From Janthinobacterium lividum (GTDB lineage: Bacteria; Pseudomonadota; Gammaproteobacteria; Steroidobacterales; Steroidobacteraceae), in contig CALPVO020000052.1 of NCBI GenBank assembly GCA_943327025.2, forward strand, positions 1 to 10,994: a stretch of 10,994 nucleotides of DNA, given 5' to 3'. This document shows positions 1 through 6,955 of the stretch, one piece after another. The position numbers were made by a program, and so were the translations under genes. Position 1 is the first letter of the stretch; each line of letters starts with the position of its first letter. The notes under the pieces are model-generated. The model was not told the DNA's origin. It did no database searches and worked only from the letters and a program-made list of their open reading frames with translations.

Positions 1-657
1 CGCGCAGTGGGTAACCTCAAATTTGAATTGGAAGTTCCTGCGGCAACTCGCGCCTTGGGCCGTGCTTGGCAGGAACAGTGGGCGGGTGCGGCGGCGCGCT
101 TTATCTGGGTGGCAGGCAGCACTCACGAAGGCGAAGAACAGATTTTGTTGGCGGCGCATAGTCTGCTGCGTCAGACCGTGCCTGATGCTTTGCTGGTACT
201 GGTGCCACGGCACCCGCAGCGGTTCGCGGCGGCGGCAGTGAATATTCAGGCGGCAGGGTTGCCGTTCGTCGCGCGCAGCGAAGCTGGGCACGTGGCTGCG
301 AGTACAGCCGTCTTGCTGGGCGACACGCTGGGAGAATTGCTGGCGCTTTATGCGGCAGCTGATGCCGCTTTCGTTGGCGGCAGCTTGGTGCCGGTGGGCG
401 GCCACAATCTGCTGGAACCGGCAGCGCTAGGCTTGCCGTTGCTGAGCGGACGACAGGTTTTCAATGCCCCGGAAGTGGCGGCGGCATTGTGCGCCACCGG
501 AGCGCTGGAATGGGTGGAAGACGCGGCTGGCCTCTGCGCCAGTTTGCAAGCACTCGCCGCAGATGCGGCGTTGCGCCAACGCCGCGGGCTGGCCGCGATG
601 GGTGTGGTGGACGCCAATCGCGGGGCGCTACGCGCCATTCTCGAGGCCATAGACTGA
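1..657 (+). CDS. waaA: 3-deoxy-D-manno-octulosonic acid (Kdo) transferase, C-terminal half (partial)
   Basis: This is the C-terminal part of the inner-membrane-associated enzyme that transfers Kdo from CMP-Kdo to lipid A precursor, the first step of LPS core assembly. The reading frame is open to the first base of the window, so the start lies upstream; 218 codons remain of a family that is usually about 420-430 residues. Visible family signatures are GNLKFE at the start of the fragment, the glycosyltransferase motif AGSTHEGEE near residue 37, a PRHPQRF segment near residue 70, and the nucleotide-sugar binding stretch GGSLVPVGGHNLLEPAALG near residues 126-144. These are typical of the C-terminal GT-B Rossmann domain of WaaA/KdtA. 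The GTG at position 7 is an internal valine, not the start. The gene converges on the tolC-like gene, with 48 bp between the stop codons. The assignment is secure; whether the enzyme adds one or two Kdo residues cannot be read from this fragment. Confidence 0.93.
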   Translation, partial: RAVGNLKFELEVPAATRALGRAWQEQWAGAAARFIWVAGSTHEGEEQILLAAHSLLRQTVPDALLVLVPRHPQRFAAAAVNIQAAGLPFVARSEAGHVAASTAVLLGDTLGELLALYAAADAAFVGGSLVPVGGHNLLEPAALGLPLLSGRQVFNAPEVAAALCATGALEWVEDAAGLCASLQALAADAALRQRRGLAAMGVVDANRGALRAILEAID

Positions 658-674
658 CTATCGGCTGACCTATA

Positions 675-693
675 GGCGGCTTTGTTGGCTGCC
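675..693 (+). terminator. Possible weak terminator hairpin between waaA and the TolC-family gene
   Basis: GGCGGC at 675-680 can pair with GCTGCC at 688-693 (six pairs, one of them G-U) around a 7-nt loop, and A674-T694 may extend the stem. It sits 17 bp after the waaA stop and is followed only by TTATC rather than a run of T. It could be a weak terminator for waaA; the G-U pair becomes an A-C mismatch on the other strand. This is inferred from base pairing by eye. Confidence 0.3.
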
Positions 694-714
694 TTATCGA
701 CTTCCTTATCGACT
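692..714. repeat. 12-bp tandem repeat across the tolC-like stop codon
   Basis: The 11-bp word CCTTATCGACT occurs at 692-702 and again at 704-714, a period of 12 bp. The TTA at 706-708 is the stop (TAA on the minus strand) of the TolC-family gene. Because the period is a multiple of three, the TTA at 694-696 gives a second in-frame TAA four codons later. A diverged third copy (CTATCGGCTGACC, 658-670) lies just after the waaA stop. Confidence 0.75.
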
Positions 715-2124
715 GACCGGCGCTGGCTGCGTGAGCAGCGCGTTGGTTTGCGTCAGCGCGCCTTCATCCAGTGAGCCGGCGGCGAGACGCAGGCGCAATA
801 CGTTCAGCAAGTAGTCGTACTTGCTGCGCGCATAGTTCGTCTGCGCGTCGGTCAGGCGTCGGCGCGCTTCCAGCACATCGACCGCGGTACGGGTGCCCAC
901 TTCGTAGCCGGCTTCGGTAGCTTCCAAAGCCACCTGCGTAGAGGCCACCGCCTGCTTCAGTGCGGTCACGCGTGCCATTTCGCTGGTGACGCCAAGGTAC
1001 GCATCGCGAGCATCGCGTTCCGTGGCGCGAGCCACGCGCTCGAGGCGCTCCCGGCTGGCACGGTGGCGGTAAACGGCTTGGCGCACGCGCGACTGTGTGG
1101 CGCCACCCGAGTACAGCGGGATGCTGAACTGCACGCTGATGCTGTCCGCATCGGAGTTCGTGTCGATGGGGTTGTTCAAGGTACCGAGCGTGGTGACGGT
1201 AGCGGTGTCGCCGTTGGTGTTGGAACCCGACTTGCGAGCAACGAGGTCGATGGTGGGGCCGTGGCCACCCTTGGCGACGCTGATACCTTCACGGGCCACA
1301 TCCGCTGACAGGCGAGCCGAGGTGAGCGCCAGATTTTGGTCGAAGGCCTGACGCACCCATTGCTCCTCATCTGCCGGCGACGGCGCGGTGAGCGGCATGT
1401 CATCGCCCGGAGCTTTCAATTCGCTTACCGCTACGCCGGTGAGTTCACGCAACTCTTCGAGGCGAGTGGCCAGGGCGCGCTTGCCGGCGATGACCGTCGC
1501 GTTTGCCTGATCGTGCGCAGCCTTCGCTTCCTGCACGTCCGTGACGGCGATGAGGCCGACTTCGAAGCGCTTCTCGGCCTGCTCGAGCTGGCGCGTGATG
1601 GCTTCCAGCGCGGACTGTCCGGCGTTAAGGGTGTCGCGGGCTGCCAGCACGCTGAAGTAGGCCTGCGCCGTACGCAGCACCAGTTGCTGCTGTGCCGTGT
1701 GGTAATCCGCTTCGGCCTGCGCCACCTGCGCGTCCGCTTGCTTCAGGGCCGCCCAGTTATCCCATTTGAACAGGCTCTGGCGGAGCGTGAGGCCCCAGCC
1801 CTTCGTGGACAGGTCTGATTCGCTGGAGCGCGTGGTGAAGGCTTGGCCGTCGAACACCACCTGCGAGCCATTCGACTGGTCCTTGGAGTAGCTGCCGCCG
1901 ACACTGATCTGCGGCAACAAGGCCGAGAGCGCCTGCGGCTTGGATTCCAGCGCGGCGAGGCGGGTGGCTTCGGCTTCGCGCAATTGCGGGTCGTTGCGCA
2001 GGGCCTGTTGGTAGACCTCGCTGAGGTCCGCCGCGTGCGCCAAAGACGCCGTGAGCAGCAAGGCGCTGCCGGCGGCGAGGCCGCTAGCGAAGGAGAGCAG
2101 GGTGGGGAACCGACGACGCTTCAT
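706..2124 (-). CDS. tolC: TolC-family outer membrane efflux/secretion channel
   Basis: This is an outer membrane channel-tunnel protein of the TolC/OEP family, which forms trimers and connects inner-membrane exporters or type I secretion systems to the outside. The chosen ATG at 2124 gives 472 residues (E. coli TolC precursor is 493), begins MKRRRF and carries a clear Sec signal peptide with probable cleavage after AHA at about residue 31. A Shine-Dalgarno AAGGGA (2131-2136, minus strand) lies 6 nt upstream. An in-frame ATG at 2163 would add 13 non-signal residues and is less likely. The mature protein starts DLSEVYQQAL, the usual OEP opening, followed by two long helical repeats rich in Ala, Gln and Arg (about 33-230 and 245-450), with LPQISVGGSY and VQFSIPLYSGG as beta-strand segments. 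It is the last gene of the Pcm-like/rhodanese/TolC unit. No membrane-fusion protein or RND pump is adjacent, so its partners must be encoded elsewhere. Confidence 0.9.
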   Translation of the reverse strand: MKRRRFPTLLSFASGLAAGSALLLTASLAHAADLSEVYQQALRNDPQLREAEATRLAALESKPQALSALLPQISVGGSYSKDQSNGSQVVFDGQAFTTRSSESDLSTKGWGLTLRQSLFKWDNWAALKQADAQVAQAEADYHTAQQQLVLRTAQAYFSVLAARDTLNAGQSALEAITRQLEQAEKRFEVGLIAVTDVQEAKAAHDQANATVIAGKRALATRLEELRELTGVAVSELKAPGDDMPLTAPSPADEEQWVRQAFDQNLALTSARLSADVAREGISVAKGGHGPTIDLVARKSGSNTNGDTATVTTLGTLNNPIDTNSDADSISVQFSIPLYSGGATQSRVRQAVYRHRASRERLERVARATERDARDAYLGVTSEMARVTALKQAVASTQVALEATEAGYEVGTRTAVDVLEARRRLTDAQTNYARSKYDYLLNVLRLRLAAGSLDEGALTQTNALLTQPAPVSR

Positions 2125-2130
2125 GGACTT

Positions 2131-2136
2131 TCCCTT
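2131..2136 (-). promoter_or_regulatory. Ribosome binding site that fixes the TolC-family start at 2124
   Basis: The minus-strand AAGGGA sits 6 nt before the ATG at 2124. This supports the shorter protein with a normal signal peptide over the upstream ATG at 2163. Confidence 0.65.
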
Positions 2137-2158
2137 GACCGATATGGTGTTGTACTTA

Positions 2159-2187
2159 AGCATAACACCTATCTTTCGATGATTGAA
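2159..2187 (-). promoter_or_regulatory. Weak candidate promoter for the TolC-family gene
   Basis: In the 87-bp gap after the rhodanese gene, the minus strand reads TTCAAT (2187-2182), a 17-bp spacer and TATGCT (2164-2159). These match the sigma-70 consensus at 3 of 6 and 4 of 6 positions. The gap is longer than the 24 bp between the two upstream genes, which leaves room for an internal promoter, but the match is weak and readthrough from upstream is equally possible. Confidence 0.25.
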
Positions 2188-2211
2188 CGGTTAGACGGTT
2201 TGGCCGAGACC

Positions 2212-2529
2212 TTAGAGCCCGATTTCCTCAGCCCAAGCGGTAATACCGCCGGTAAGGTTGGTGACCGGTTGGAACCCCTGTGCCGCGAGAAAGTTCGCTA
2301 CGCGCAGGCTGCGACCACCGGCGAGGCACAGGACCACCACTTCGCGATCGCGCGGCAGCTCGGCGAGACGGGCCGGTACATCGCCCATGGGGATATGCAC
2401 GGCACCGGCGACGCTGGCAGAGGCGACTTCCGCCGGTTCACGGACGTCCAGCAGGAACAAATTGCCGCCGGCTTGCTGGCGGGCGACGAACTCGGTGGGC
2501 GTCATGGCGCCGACGCTGGGGGTGGACAT
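2212..2529 (-). CDS. Single-domain rhodanese-like protein (sulfurtransferase)
   Basis: A 105-residue cytoplasmic protein consisting of one rhodanese domain, the size of GlpE/PspE-type sulfurtransferases, which carry sulfane sulfur as a cysteine persulfide. Visible landmarks are LLDVREPAE (about 26-34), HIPMG (45-49), the active-site loop C68-LAGGRS that fits the C-x-x-G-x-R-S pattern of active single-domain rhodaneses, and the closing NLTGGITAWA (91-100). The catalytic cysteine is present, so the enzyme is probably active. There is no signal peptide. The ATG at 2529 is preceded by GAGG (2537-2540, minus strand) with a 7-nt spacer. It starts 24 bp after the Pcm-like stop, so the two are almost certainly cotranscribed, and the TolC-family gene follows. 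The sulfur acceptor is unknown and is not indicated by the neighbours. Confidence 0.9.
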   Translation of the reverse strand: MSTPSVGAMTPTEFVARQQAGGNLFLLDVREPAEVASASVAGAVHIPMGDVPARLAELPRDREVVVLCLAGGRSLRVANFLAAQGFQPVTNLTGGITAWAEEIGL

Positions 2530-2553
2530 GCAGCGACCTCGCGGGTGGTAGAG

Positions 2554-3204
2554 CTAGAACTGGAAGGCTGAGGGGCGGCGCGCATGGGCCAGCGCCGGGA
2601 CCACGGTCTCGAAGAGAATTTCGCTGGAGAAGCGCTGTTCAGCGTCGCGGCGTACCAGCATGGCTTCCATGGTGGGTGCTTCGCCGATAATGACAAACAG
2701 ACGCCCGCCCGGCTTCAGTGCCAGCCGGAAGCGCTCCTCTTCGATGGGCAGCGAGCCGGTGACAAACACCACGTCGTAGCGCGACTGCTCCTGCAGCGAC
2801 AGGCCATCGGCGGTCTCTACCTCGACGCCGCCAATACCGGCCTTGGCCAGATTCTCCCGGGCGGCCACGGCGAGATCGGAGTGAATTTCCAACGCTTTGA
2901 CTTGTGCGCCGAGCTTGGCCAGACAGGCTGGCACGTAACCGCTCCCGGCACCGACTACCAAGGCTGTCTCGCCGGGACGGACGGCCAATGCCTGCAGCGC
3001 ACGCCCCACCCACTTGGCTGCGAGCATGACCTCGCCGTGGGCCAATGGGATGTCGGTATCGGCATAGGCGACGGCGGCGTAGGCCGCGGGCACGAACAGT
3101 TCGCGGGGCACGCCGGCCAGGGCATCGAGAACGGCCTGATCGAACACGTCCCAAGCGCGAACCTGGTGGGCGATCATCTGCTGGCGAGTGGCTTCAAGAT
3201 TCAT
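2554..3204 (-). CDS. Pcm-like (protein-L-isoaspartate O-methyltransferase family) SAM-dependent methyltransferase
   Basis: A 216-residue cytoplasmic methyltransferase of the Pcm/COG2518 family. True Pcm enzymes methylate isoaspartyl residues in aged proteins to start their repair. The N-terminal region (ATRQQMIAHQVRAWDVFD, then VPRELFVP) and the SAM-binding motif I (ALVVGAGSGYVPACLAKLG, about 81-99) fit the family, as do a later acidic residue in ALEIHSD and the KPGGRLFVIIGE strand. Canonical Pcm has GQTIS in the substrate loop; here the same position reads GEVML (about 57-61), so the catalytic hydroxyl residue is missing. Isoaspartate repair is therefore doubtful, and the substrate may differ. 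I chose ATG 3204 because the protein then begins MNLEATRQQM, as I recall relatives doing; a GTG at 3213 would add three residues. It is the first gene of the leftward unit with the rhodanese and TolC genes, a linkage I recall from other proteobacteria. Confidence 0.85.
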   Translation of the reverse strand: MNLEATRQQMIAHQVRAWDVFDQAVLDALAGVPRELFVPAAYAAVAYADTDIPLAHGEVMLAAKWVGRALQALAVRPGETALVVGAGSGYVPACLAKLGAQVKALEIHSDLAVAARENLAKAGIGGVEVETADGLSLQEQSRYDVVFVTGSLPIEEERFRLALKPGGRLFVIIGEAPTMEAMLVRRDAEQRFSSEILFETVVPALAHARRPSAFQF

Positions 3205-3282
3205 GGGATTCACCGGGAACTCAGGCGGGGTTCAGACAATCCGATAGGTTACGGGGCAGCGGCGGCAGCGGCAAGCAGATTG

Positions 3283-3303
3283 CGGTTTTCACGGACGGTT
3301 TTC
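3283..3303. repeat. Direct repeat CGGTTTTC x2 in the divergent promoter region
   Basis: Two exact 8-bp copies of CGGTTTTC at 3283-3290 and 3296-3303, spaced 13 bp start to start, lie between the two divergent genes. They could be paired sites for a regulator, but the spacing is not a clean helical turn and no binding protein can be named. Confidence 0.4.
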
Positions 3304-3450
3304 CCGCGAGCGAACCCTGTCGCACCGCGTGATTACGCGAAGGTGATTATGGTTAATACGGGCGCTGCGCGCCGATGGCGTCCGGTATTCTCGCGGGTGA
3401 AGGGATTTTTTTGCCGTGACGCTACCGGGCGATGTACTCAGGTGGTGCGA

Positions 3451-3457
3451 GGGAAGG
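3451..3457 (+). promoter_or_regulatory. Ribosome binding site used to choose the GGDEF-EAL start
   Basis: GGGAAGG ends 7 nt before the GTG at 3465, the best spacing of the candidate starts. It is 13 nt from the ATG at 3471, and lies downstream of the ATG at 3432, which it cannot serve. Confidence 0.45.
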
Positions 3458-3464
3458 CAGAGAC

Positions 3465-5780
3465 GTGTCGATGATGGACTATCTGGAGCCGGCCTTGTGG
3501 GGCCTCGCTGCCGCGTTGGTCGTGGCGGCTTTGGTGCTGTTCGCTGTATGGCGGGCCGGCCGCCGTCGGCATGCGTCTGCAGAATCCATGGTCGATGCCA
3601 TCGACTCCACGCCCGTGGGCGAATTACCTGAGTTCGCTGAAGAGAACGCCACCGACCTCTCCGCCGTGGCCGGCGCGGTGACGCGCCTCTGCCAACGGCA
3701 ATTGGAATCGCAGGTGCTGGACGCCGGCGAACTCTTCCACCGGTTGGTGGATGGCGTCCATGACGCCGTGGTGCTGCATACCGATGTCATCGTGCAGGCG
3801 AACAGTCGTTTCGCCGCTTTGGTGGGCGAAAGCCCTTCCGCCATTCTCGGTCGCTCTCTCGCTGAATTCGTCACACCTGACTACACGGAACTGGTTGCGG
3901 ACAACGTCGCCCGACGATTGCGCGGCTTGCCGGCCGCCGAGCGTTACGAGGTGGAAGTCACGGACCGGCAGGGTCAGGTGTCGCGCATGGAGTTGGCCGG
4001 TACCCGCGTCGACCTCGCCCGCGGTCCGGCAGTGTTGTTTACGGCCGTCGACATGCTGCCGACCCGCGTGGGGCAGTCGAGCGCCACTGGAACTGGTGGA
4101 CTTTTGGGTCAAACGGTTTTGGACTCGCTGTCTGCGGGCGTCATCACCACCGACCCTGCCGGTCGCATCGACTATGCCAACCGTGCGGCCGAACAGTTGC
4201 TCGGACGGCCGTTGGCTGACATGGCTGGTCGTCCATTCGAGGAAGCCGCTCCGTTGATGGAAGAGGCTGACCGTCGCATGTTGGCGGACCCCGTGCGCCA
4301 GTGCCTGACGACGGGCGCGCGTATTACTGCTTCGCGCCGTGCCATGGTGTTGAGCAAGCAGGACGGTTCAGAGCGCATGGTGGAACTGACGGTGGCACCA
4401 CTGCGTAGTGACCGCCCTGAGCCGCAGGGTTGTGTGGTGCTACTGCATGATGTGACTGAAGCGCGTGGCATTGCCCGGCAAATGTCGTATCAGGCCAGCC
4501 ACGATGCGCTGACCGGGCTGGTAAACCGTCGCGAGTTTGAGCGACGCCTGCAAGAAGCTATGGAGAATGCGCGCCATGGTGGCCAGCACCATGTCTTGTG
4601 TTTTCTCGACCTGGACCGCTTCAAGGCGGTCAATGATGTCAGTGGTCACAACGCTGGCGACCAGTTACTGCGTGAGCTTTCCACCCTGCTACGCGAATCC
4701 GTGCGCGACAGCGACACGGTGGCCCGCATCGGCGGTGACGAATTCGCCTTGCTGCTGGTGGGCTGCCCGCTCGAGAAGGCCACGCAGATTGCCGGCAACC
4801 TCGCGCGCGCCATCATGGAGCATCGCTTCGTCTGGAAGGACCGCATTTTCGAGGTCGGTGTTTCCTCGGGTTTGGTAGAAGTGAGTCGCGAAAGCGGCAC
4901 GCTCGAAGATGTCATGGGCGCCGCGGATTCCGCTTGCTATGTAGCCAAGCGTTCGGGTGCCGGGTCCGTGCATGTCTATTCGGCACGCGATGAAGCCGCT
5001 GCTCGTCAGCGCGGCGAAATTCATTGGCTGCAGCGCTTGCAGAACGCGCTGCGCGATGGTCGTTTCGAATTGCATGTGCAGCCTATCCTCGCCGCCGGTC
5101 CTGAAACTGCTGATGGTCCAGCGCTGGAAGTGTTCCTGCGGCTCGCCGAGGAAGGCGGGAAGCTGGCCTTCCCCGGCGAATTCATGGACGCCGCGGAGCG
5201 TTATCGCCTGATGTCCTTGTTGGACCGCTGGGTGGTACAGGATGCCTTGACGGCCCTGGCCGCTGGCCGGTTGTCGTTGCCGCCGGGTCGTAGTCTCGCC
5301 ATCAATGTCTCCGGCCAAACGCTCGGCGATGCCGGCTTCCTCGAGTATGTGGTGGACGTCCTCGACCGGACGGGTATCCATCCGGACCAACTCTGTTTCG
5401 AAGTCACGGAGTCGAGTGTGGTGGCTAACCTCGACCACGCACGCCGTTTCGTGGCGGTGCTCCATGGTATCGGTTGCCGCTTTGCGCTCGATGACTTCGG
5501 CAATGGCGTGGGCGCCTTCGCCAACCTCAAGACGCTAGGCATCGACTACTTGAAGATTGACGGCAGCTTCATTCGTAACTTGGCGCGCGACCCGGTCAGC
5601 CAGGCCATGGTGTCGGCCATGGTAAAGCTGGCGCGGACCTTGAATTTCCGCATCATCGCCGAGCAGGTGGAAGACGCTACCGCGCTCGAAGCCGCGAGGC
5701 GTATGGGAATTGATTTCGTGCAGGGCTATGCCATCGGTCGCCCCGAACCTCTGCGCAAGGCCACGCTGCAGGCTGCCTGA
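3465..5780 (+). CDS. Membrane-anchored PAS-PAS-GGDEF-EAL cyclic-di-GMP signalling protein
   Basis: A 771-residue protein predicted to make and/or degrade cyclic-di-GMP. Order from the GTG start: one membrane helix (about 8-29) followed by RAGRRR; a linker; two PAS-like sensor domains (about 90-200 and 215-335); a GGDEF domain (about 345-510); an EAL domain (about 520-765). The cyclase domain looks intact: [26 protein letters not shown] and RIGGDEF (GGDEF at 423-427), with an RDSD inhibitory-site motif upstream. The phosphodiesterase domain keeps FEVTES, the DDFG pair (near 676), YLKIDG, AEQVE and QGYAIGRP, but the name-giving EAL is EVF in EVFLR (near 555). Both activities therefore seem possible. 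Alternative starts are ATG 3471, 3474 or 3432; the ribosome binding site favours 3465. The PAS ligands cannot be told from sequence. asd follows 53 bp downstream but is functionally unrelated. Confidence 0.92.
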   Translation: MSMMDYLEPALWGLAAALVVAALVLFAVWRAGRRRHASAESMVDAIDSTPVGELPEFAEENATDLSAVAGAVTRLCQRQLESQVLDAGELFHRLVDGVHDAVVLHTDVIVQANSRFAALVGESPSAILGRSLAEFVTPDYTELVADNVARRLRGLPAAERYEVEVTDRQGQVSRMELAGTRVDLARGPAVLFTAVDMLPTRVGQSSATGTGGLLGQTVLDSLSAGVITTDPAGRIDYANRAAEQLLGRPLADMAGRPFEEAAPLMEEADRRMLADPVRQCLTTGARITASRRAMVLSKQDGSERMVELTVAPLRSDRPEPQGCVVLLHDVTEARGIARQMSYQASHDALTGLVNRREFERRLQEAMENARHGGQHHVLCFLDLDRFKAVNDVSGHNAGDQLLRELSTLLRESVRDSDTVARIGGDEFALLLVGCPLEKATQIAGNLARAIMEHRFVWKDRIFEVGVSSGLVEVSRESGTLEDVMGAADSACYVAKRSGAGSVHVYSARDEAAARQRGEIHWLQRLQNALRDGRFELHVQPILAAGPETADGPALEVFLRLAEEGGKLAFPGEFMDAAERYRLMSLLDRWVVQDALTALAAGRLSLPPGRSLAINVSGQTLGDAGFLEYVVDVLDRTGIHPDQLCFEVTESSVVANLDHARRFVAVLHGIGCRFALDDFGNGVGAFANLKTLGIDYLKIDGSFIRNLARDPVSQAMVSAMVKLARTLNFRIIAEQVEDATALEAARRMGIDFVQGYAIGRPEPLRKATLQAA

Positions 5781-5790
5781 CCCGCTCGGG

Positions 5791-5796
5791 TACAAT
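5791..5796 (+). promoter_or_regulatory. Candidate -10 box for asd
   Basis: TACAAT, 5 of 6 matches to the sigma-70 -10 consensus, lies 10 bp after the GGDEF-EAL stop codon and 37 bp before the asd ATG at 5834. No convincing -35 box is present (CTGCAG at 5766-5771 is poor). If used, transcription would begin near 5803, which rules out the in-frame ATG at 5795 that overlaps the box. Confidence 0.35.
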
Positions 5797-5800
5797 GGCT

Positions 5801-5824
5801 GCCTTCCGGTTCTGGGCAGAAGGC
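5801..5824 (+). promoter_or_regulatory. Leader hairpin that could mask the asd ribosome binding site
   Basis: GCCTTC (5801-5806) is exactly complementary to GAAGGC (5819-5824). The second arm contains most of AGAAGG (5818-5823), the only Shine-Dalgarno candidate for asd, 10 nt before its ATG. An overlapping alternative, TTCT (5810-5813) with AGAA (5818-5821), covers the same site. Pairing is seen; regulation is inferred. Confidence 0.35.
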
Positions 5825-5833
5825 TGTAGTTCC

Positions 5834-6955
5834 ATGGCATTGCGGGTGGGTATTGTTGGTTGGCGTGGCATGGTCGGCTCGGTCCTGTTGGGCCGCATGC
5901 GTGAAGAGGGCGACTTCAACCTCATCGAACCGGTGTTTTTCAGCACCAGCCAAGCGGGCGGCAAAGCCCCGGATGTCGGCTGTGCAGTGGGCCCACTCGC
6001 TGACGCCCACGACCTGAACCAGCTCGCTGCCTGCGATGCCATCATTTCTTGCCAAGGCGGCGACTACACCACAGCAGTGCATGGCCCGTTGCGGGCTACG
6101 GGCTGGACGGGCTACTGGATTGACGCGGCTTCCACGCTGCGCATGGCGCCTGCTGCCACGCTCATTCTCGATCCCGTCAATCGTCCGGTCATCGACACGG
6201 CGCTGGCGAACGGCGGCAAGGACTACGTGGGCGGTAACTGCACGGTGTCGCTCATGCTCATGGCCTTGGGCGGTTTGTTTCGCGCCGGGCTGGTGGAGTG
6301 GATGACCTCCATGACTTACCAGGCCGCCAGTGGTGCGGGTGCCGCGAACATGCGCGAGTTGCTCAGCCAAATGGGTGCTGCCCATGCGAGCGTGGCGGAC
6401 CTCTTGGCCGACCCGCGCAGTTCCATCCTCGATATCGATACGCGCGTCAGCGCCTTGCTCCGCAGCGCCGATTTTCCGCAGGAAAATTTCGGTGTGCCGC
6501 TCGCTGGCAGCCTCATCCCTTGGATCGACAAGGATTTGGGCAATGGTCAAAGCCGCGAAGAATGGAAAGGTGGCGTCGAGACCAACAAGATTCTCGGTAC
6601 CAGCGCGGCTCCTATTCCTGTCGATGGTCTCTGTGTACGCGTGGGCTCCATGCGCTGCCATAGCCAAGCCATGACCCTGAAGCTGCGTGAAGACTTACCG
6701 CTCGCGGATATTGAACACCTGCTCGCCACTGCGAACGGTTGGGTGCGCGTGGTACCTAACGAGCGCGAGGCCTCGATGCGTCAACTGACGCCTGCGGCCG
6801 TGACAGGGCGCCTCGAGGTACCTGTGGGACGCCTGCGCAAGCTATCGATGGGCGGTGAATATCTTTCGGCCTTCACCTGCGGTGACCAATTGCTGTGGGG
6901 CGCTGCGGAACCACTGCGCCGCATGTTGCGTATTCTGCTGGAGCAGCGCGTCTAG
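5834..6955 (+). CDS. asd: Aspartate-semialdehyde dehydrogenase
   Basis: This cytoplasmic enzyme reduces L-aspartyl-4-phosphate with NADPH to L-aspartate-semialdehyde, the branch point for lysine/diaminopimelate (hence peptidoglycan), methionine and threonine. At 373 residues it matches the E. coli-type enzyme (367). The start [19 protein letters not shown] holds the NADP-binding loop. The catalytic cysteine is C136 in [11 protein letters not shown], the substrate glutamine Q163 is in TYQAASG, and R269 and H276 lie in [12 protein letters not shown]; each corresponds to a known E. coli residue with a shift of one or two. [25 protein letters not shown] and [13 protein letters not shown] are also typical. 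The ATG at 5834 was chosen because the NADP motif begins directly there; an in-frame ATG at 5795 overlaps a TACAAT promoter-like box. The gene stands alone rather than in a biosynthetic operon and ends against the convergent exporter, sharing a CTAG at the stops. Very confident. Confidence 0.97.
   Translation: MALRVGIVGWRGMVGSVLLGRMREEGDFNLIEPVFFSTSQAGGKAPDVGCAVGPLADAHDLNQLAACDAIISCQGGDYTTAVHGPLRATGWTGYWIDAASTLRMAPAATLILDPVNRPVIDTALANGGKDYVGGNCTVSLMLMALGGLFRAGLVEWMTSMTYQAASGAGAANMRELLSQMGAAHASVADLLADPRSSILDIDTRVSALLRSADFPQENFGVPLAGSLIPWIDKDLGNGQSREEWKGGVETNKILGTSAAPIPVDGLCVRVGSMRCHSQAMTLKLREDLPLADIEHLLATANGWVRVVPNEREASMRQLTPAAVTGRLEVPVGRLRKLSMGGEYLSAFTCGDQLLWGAAEPLRRMLRILLEQRV

Larger units (their letters stand above)
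3205..3464. other. 260-bp divergent intergenic region (Pcm-like unit / GGDEF-EAL gene)
   Basis: No coding potential is supported here. It must hold the promoters of both flanking units. On the minus strand TTGCCG (3274-3269) and TAACCT (3251-3246) are 17 bp apart, a poor sigma-70 match for the Pcm-like unit. On the plus strand TATTCT (3386-3391) is a possible -10 box for the GGDEF-EAL gene without a recognisable -35. There is also a direct repeat CGGTTTTC (3283-3290 and 3296-3303), a small hairpin GGCGC-TGC-GCGCC (3361-3373) and a run of seven T near 3406-3412 that has no stem directly before it. I see no riboswitch. Confidence 0.5.

Noticed and set aside
1843..2571. 242-codon plus-strand ORF over the TolC and rhodanese genes
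   Set aside because: It runs antisense to two recognised genes and shows no domain; a shadow frame.
3361..3412. Hairpin plus T-run in the GGDEF-EAL leader as a terminator or attenuator
   Set aside because: The stem GGCGC/GCGCC ends more than 30 nt before the T-run, and nothing pairs directly upstream of the T-run.
3390..3464. Cyclic-di-GMP riboswitch in the leader of the GGDEF-EAL gene
   Set aside because: The leader is short and I could not find the conserved GEMM core or its paired stems.
4689..5465. 258-codon antisense ORF inside the GGDEF-EAL gene
   Set aside because: The sense strand has every GGDEF and EAL motif in order; the antisense frame shows no family signature.
5781..5833. Lysine riboswitch upstream of asd
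   Set aside because: Only 53 bp separate the genes, far too little for the lysine aptamer, and none of its conserved segments are seen.
5726..6667. 313-codon antisense ORF covering most of asd
   Set aside because: asd is unmistakable on the plus strand; the antisense product is rich in His/Arg/Ala, matches nothing I recognise and is expected by chance in GC-rich DNA.
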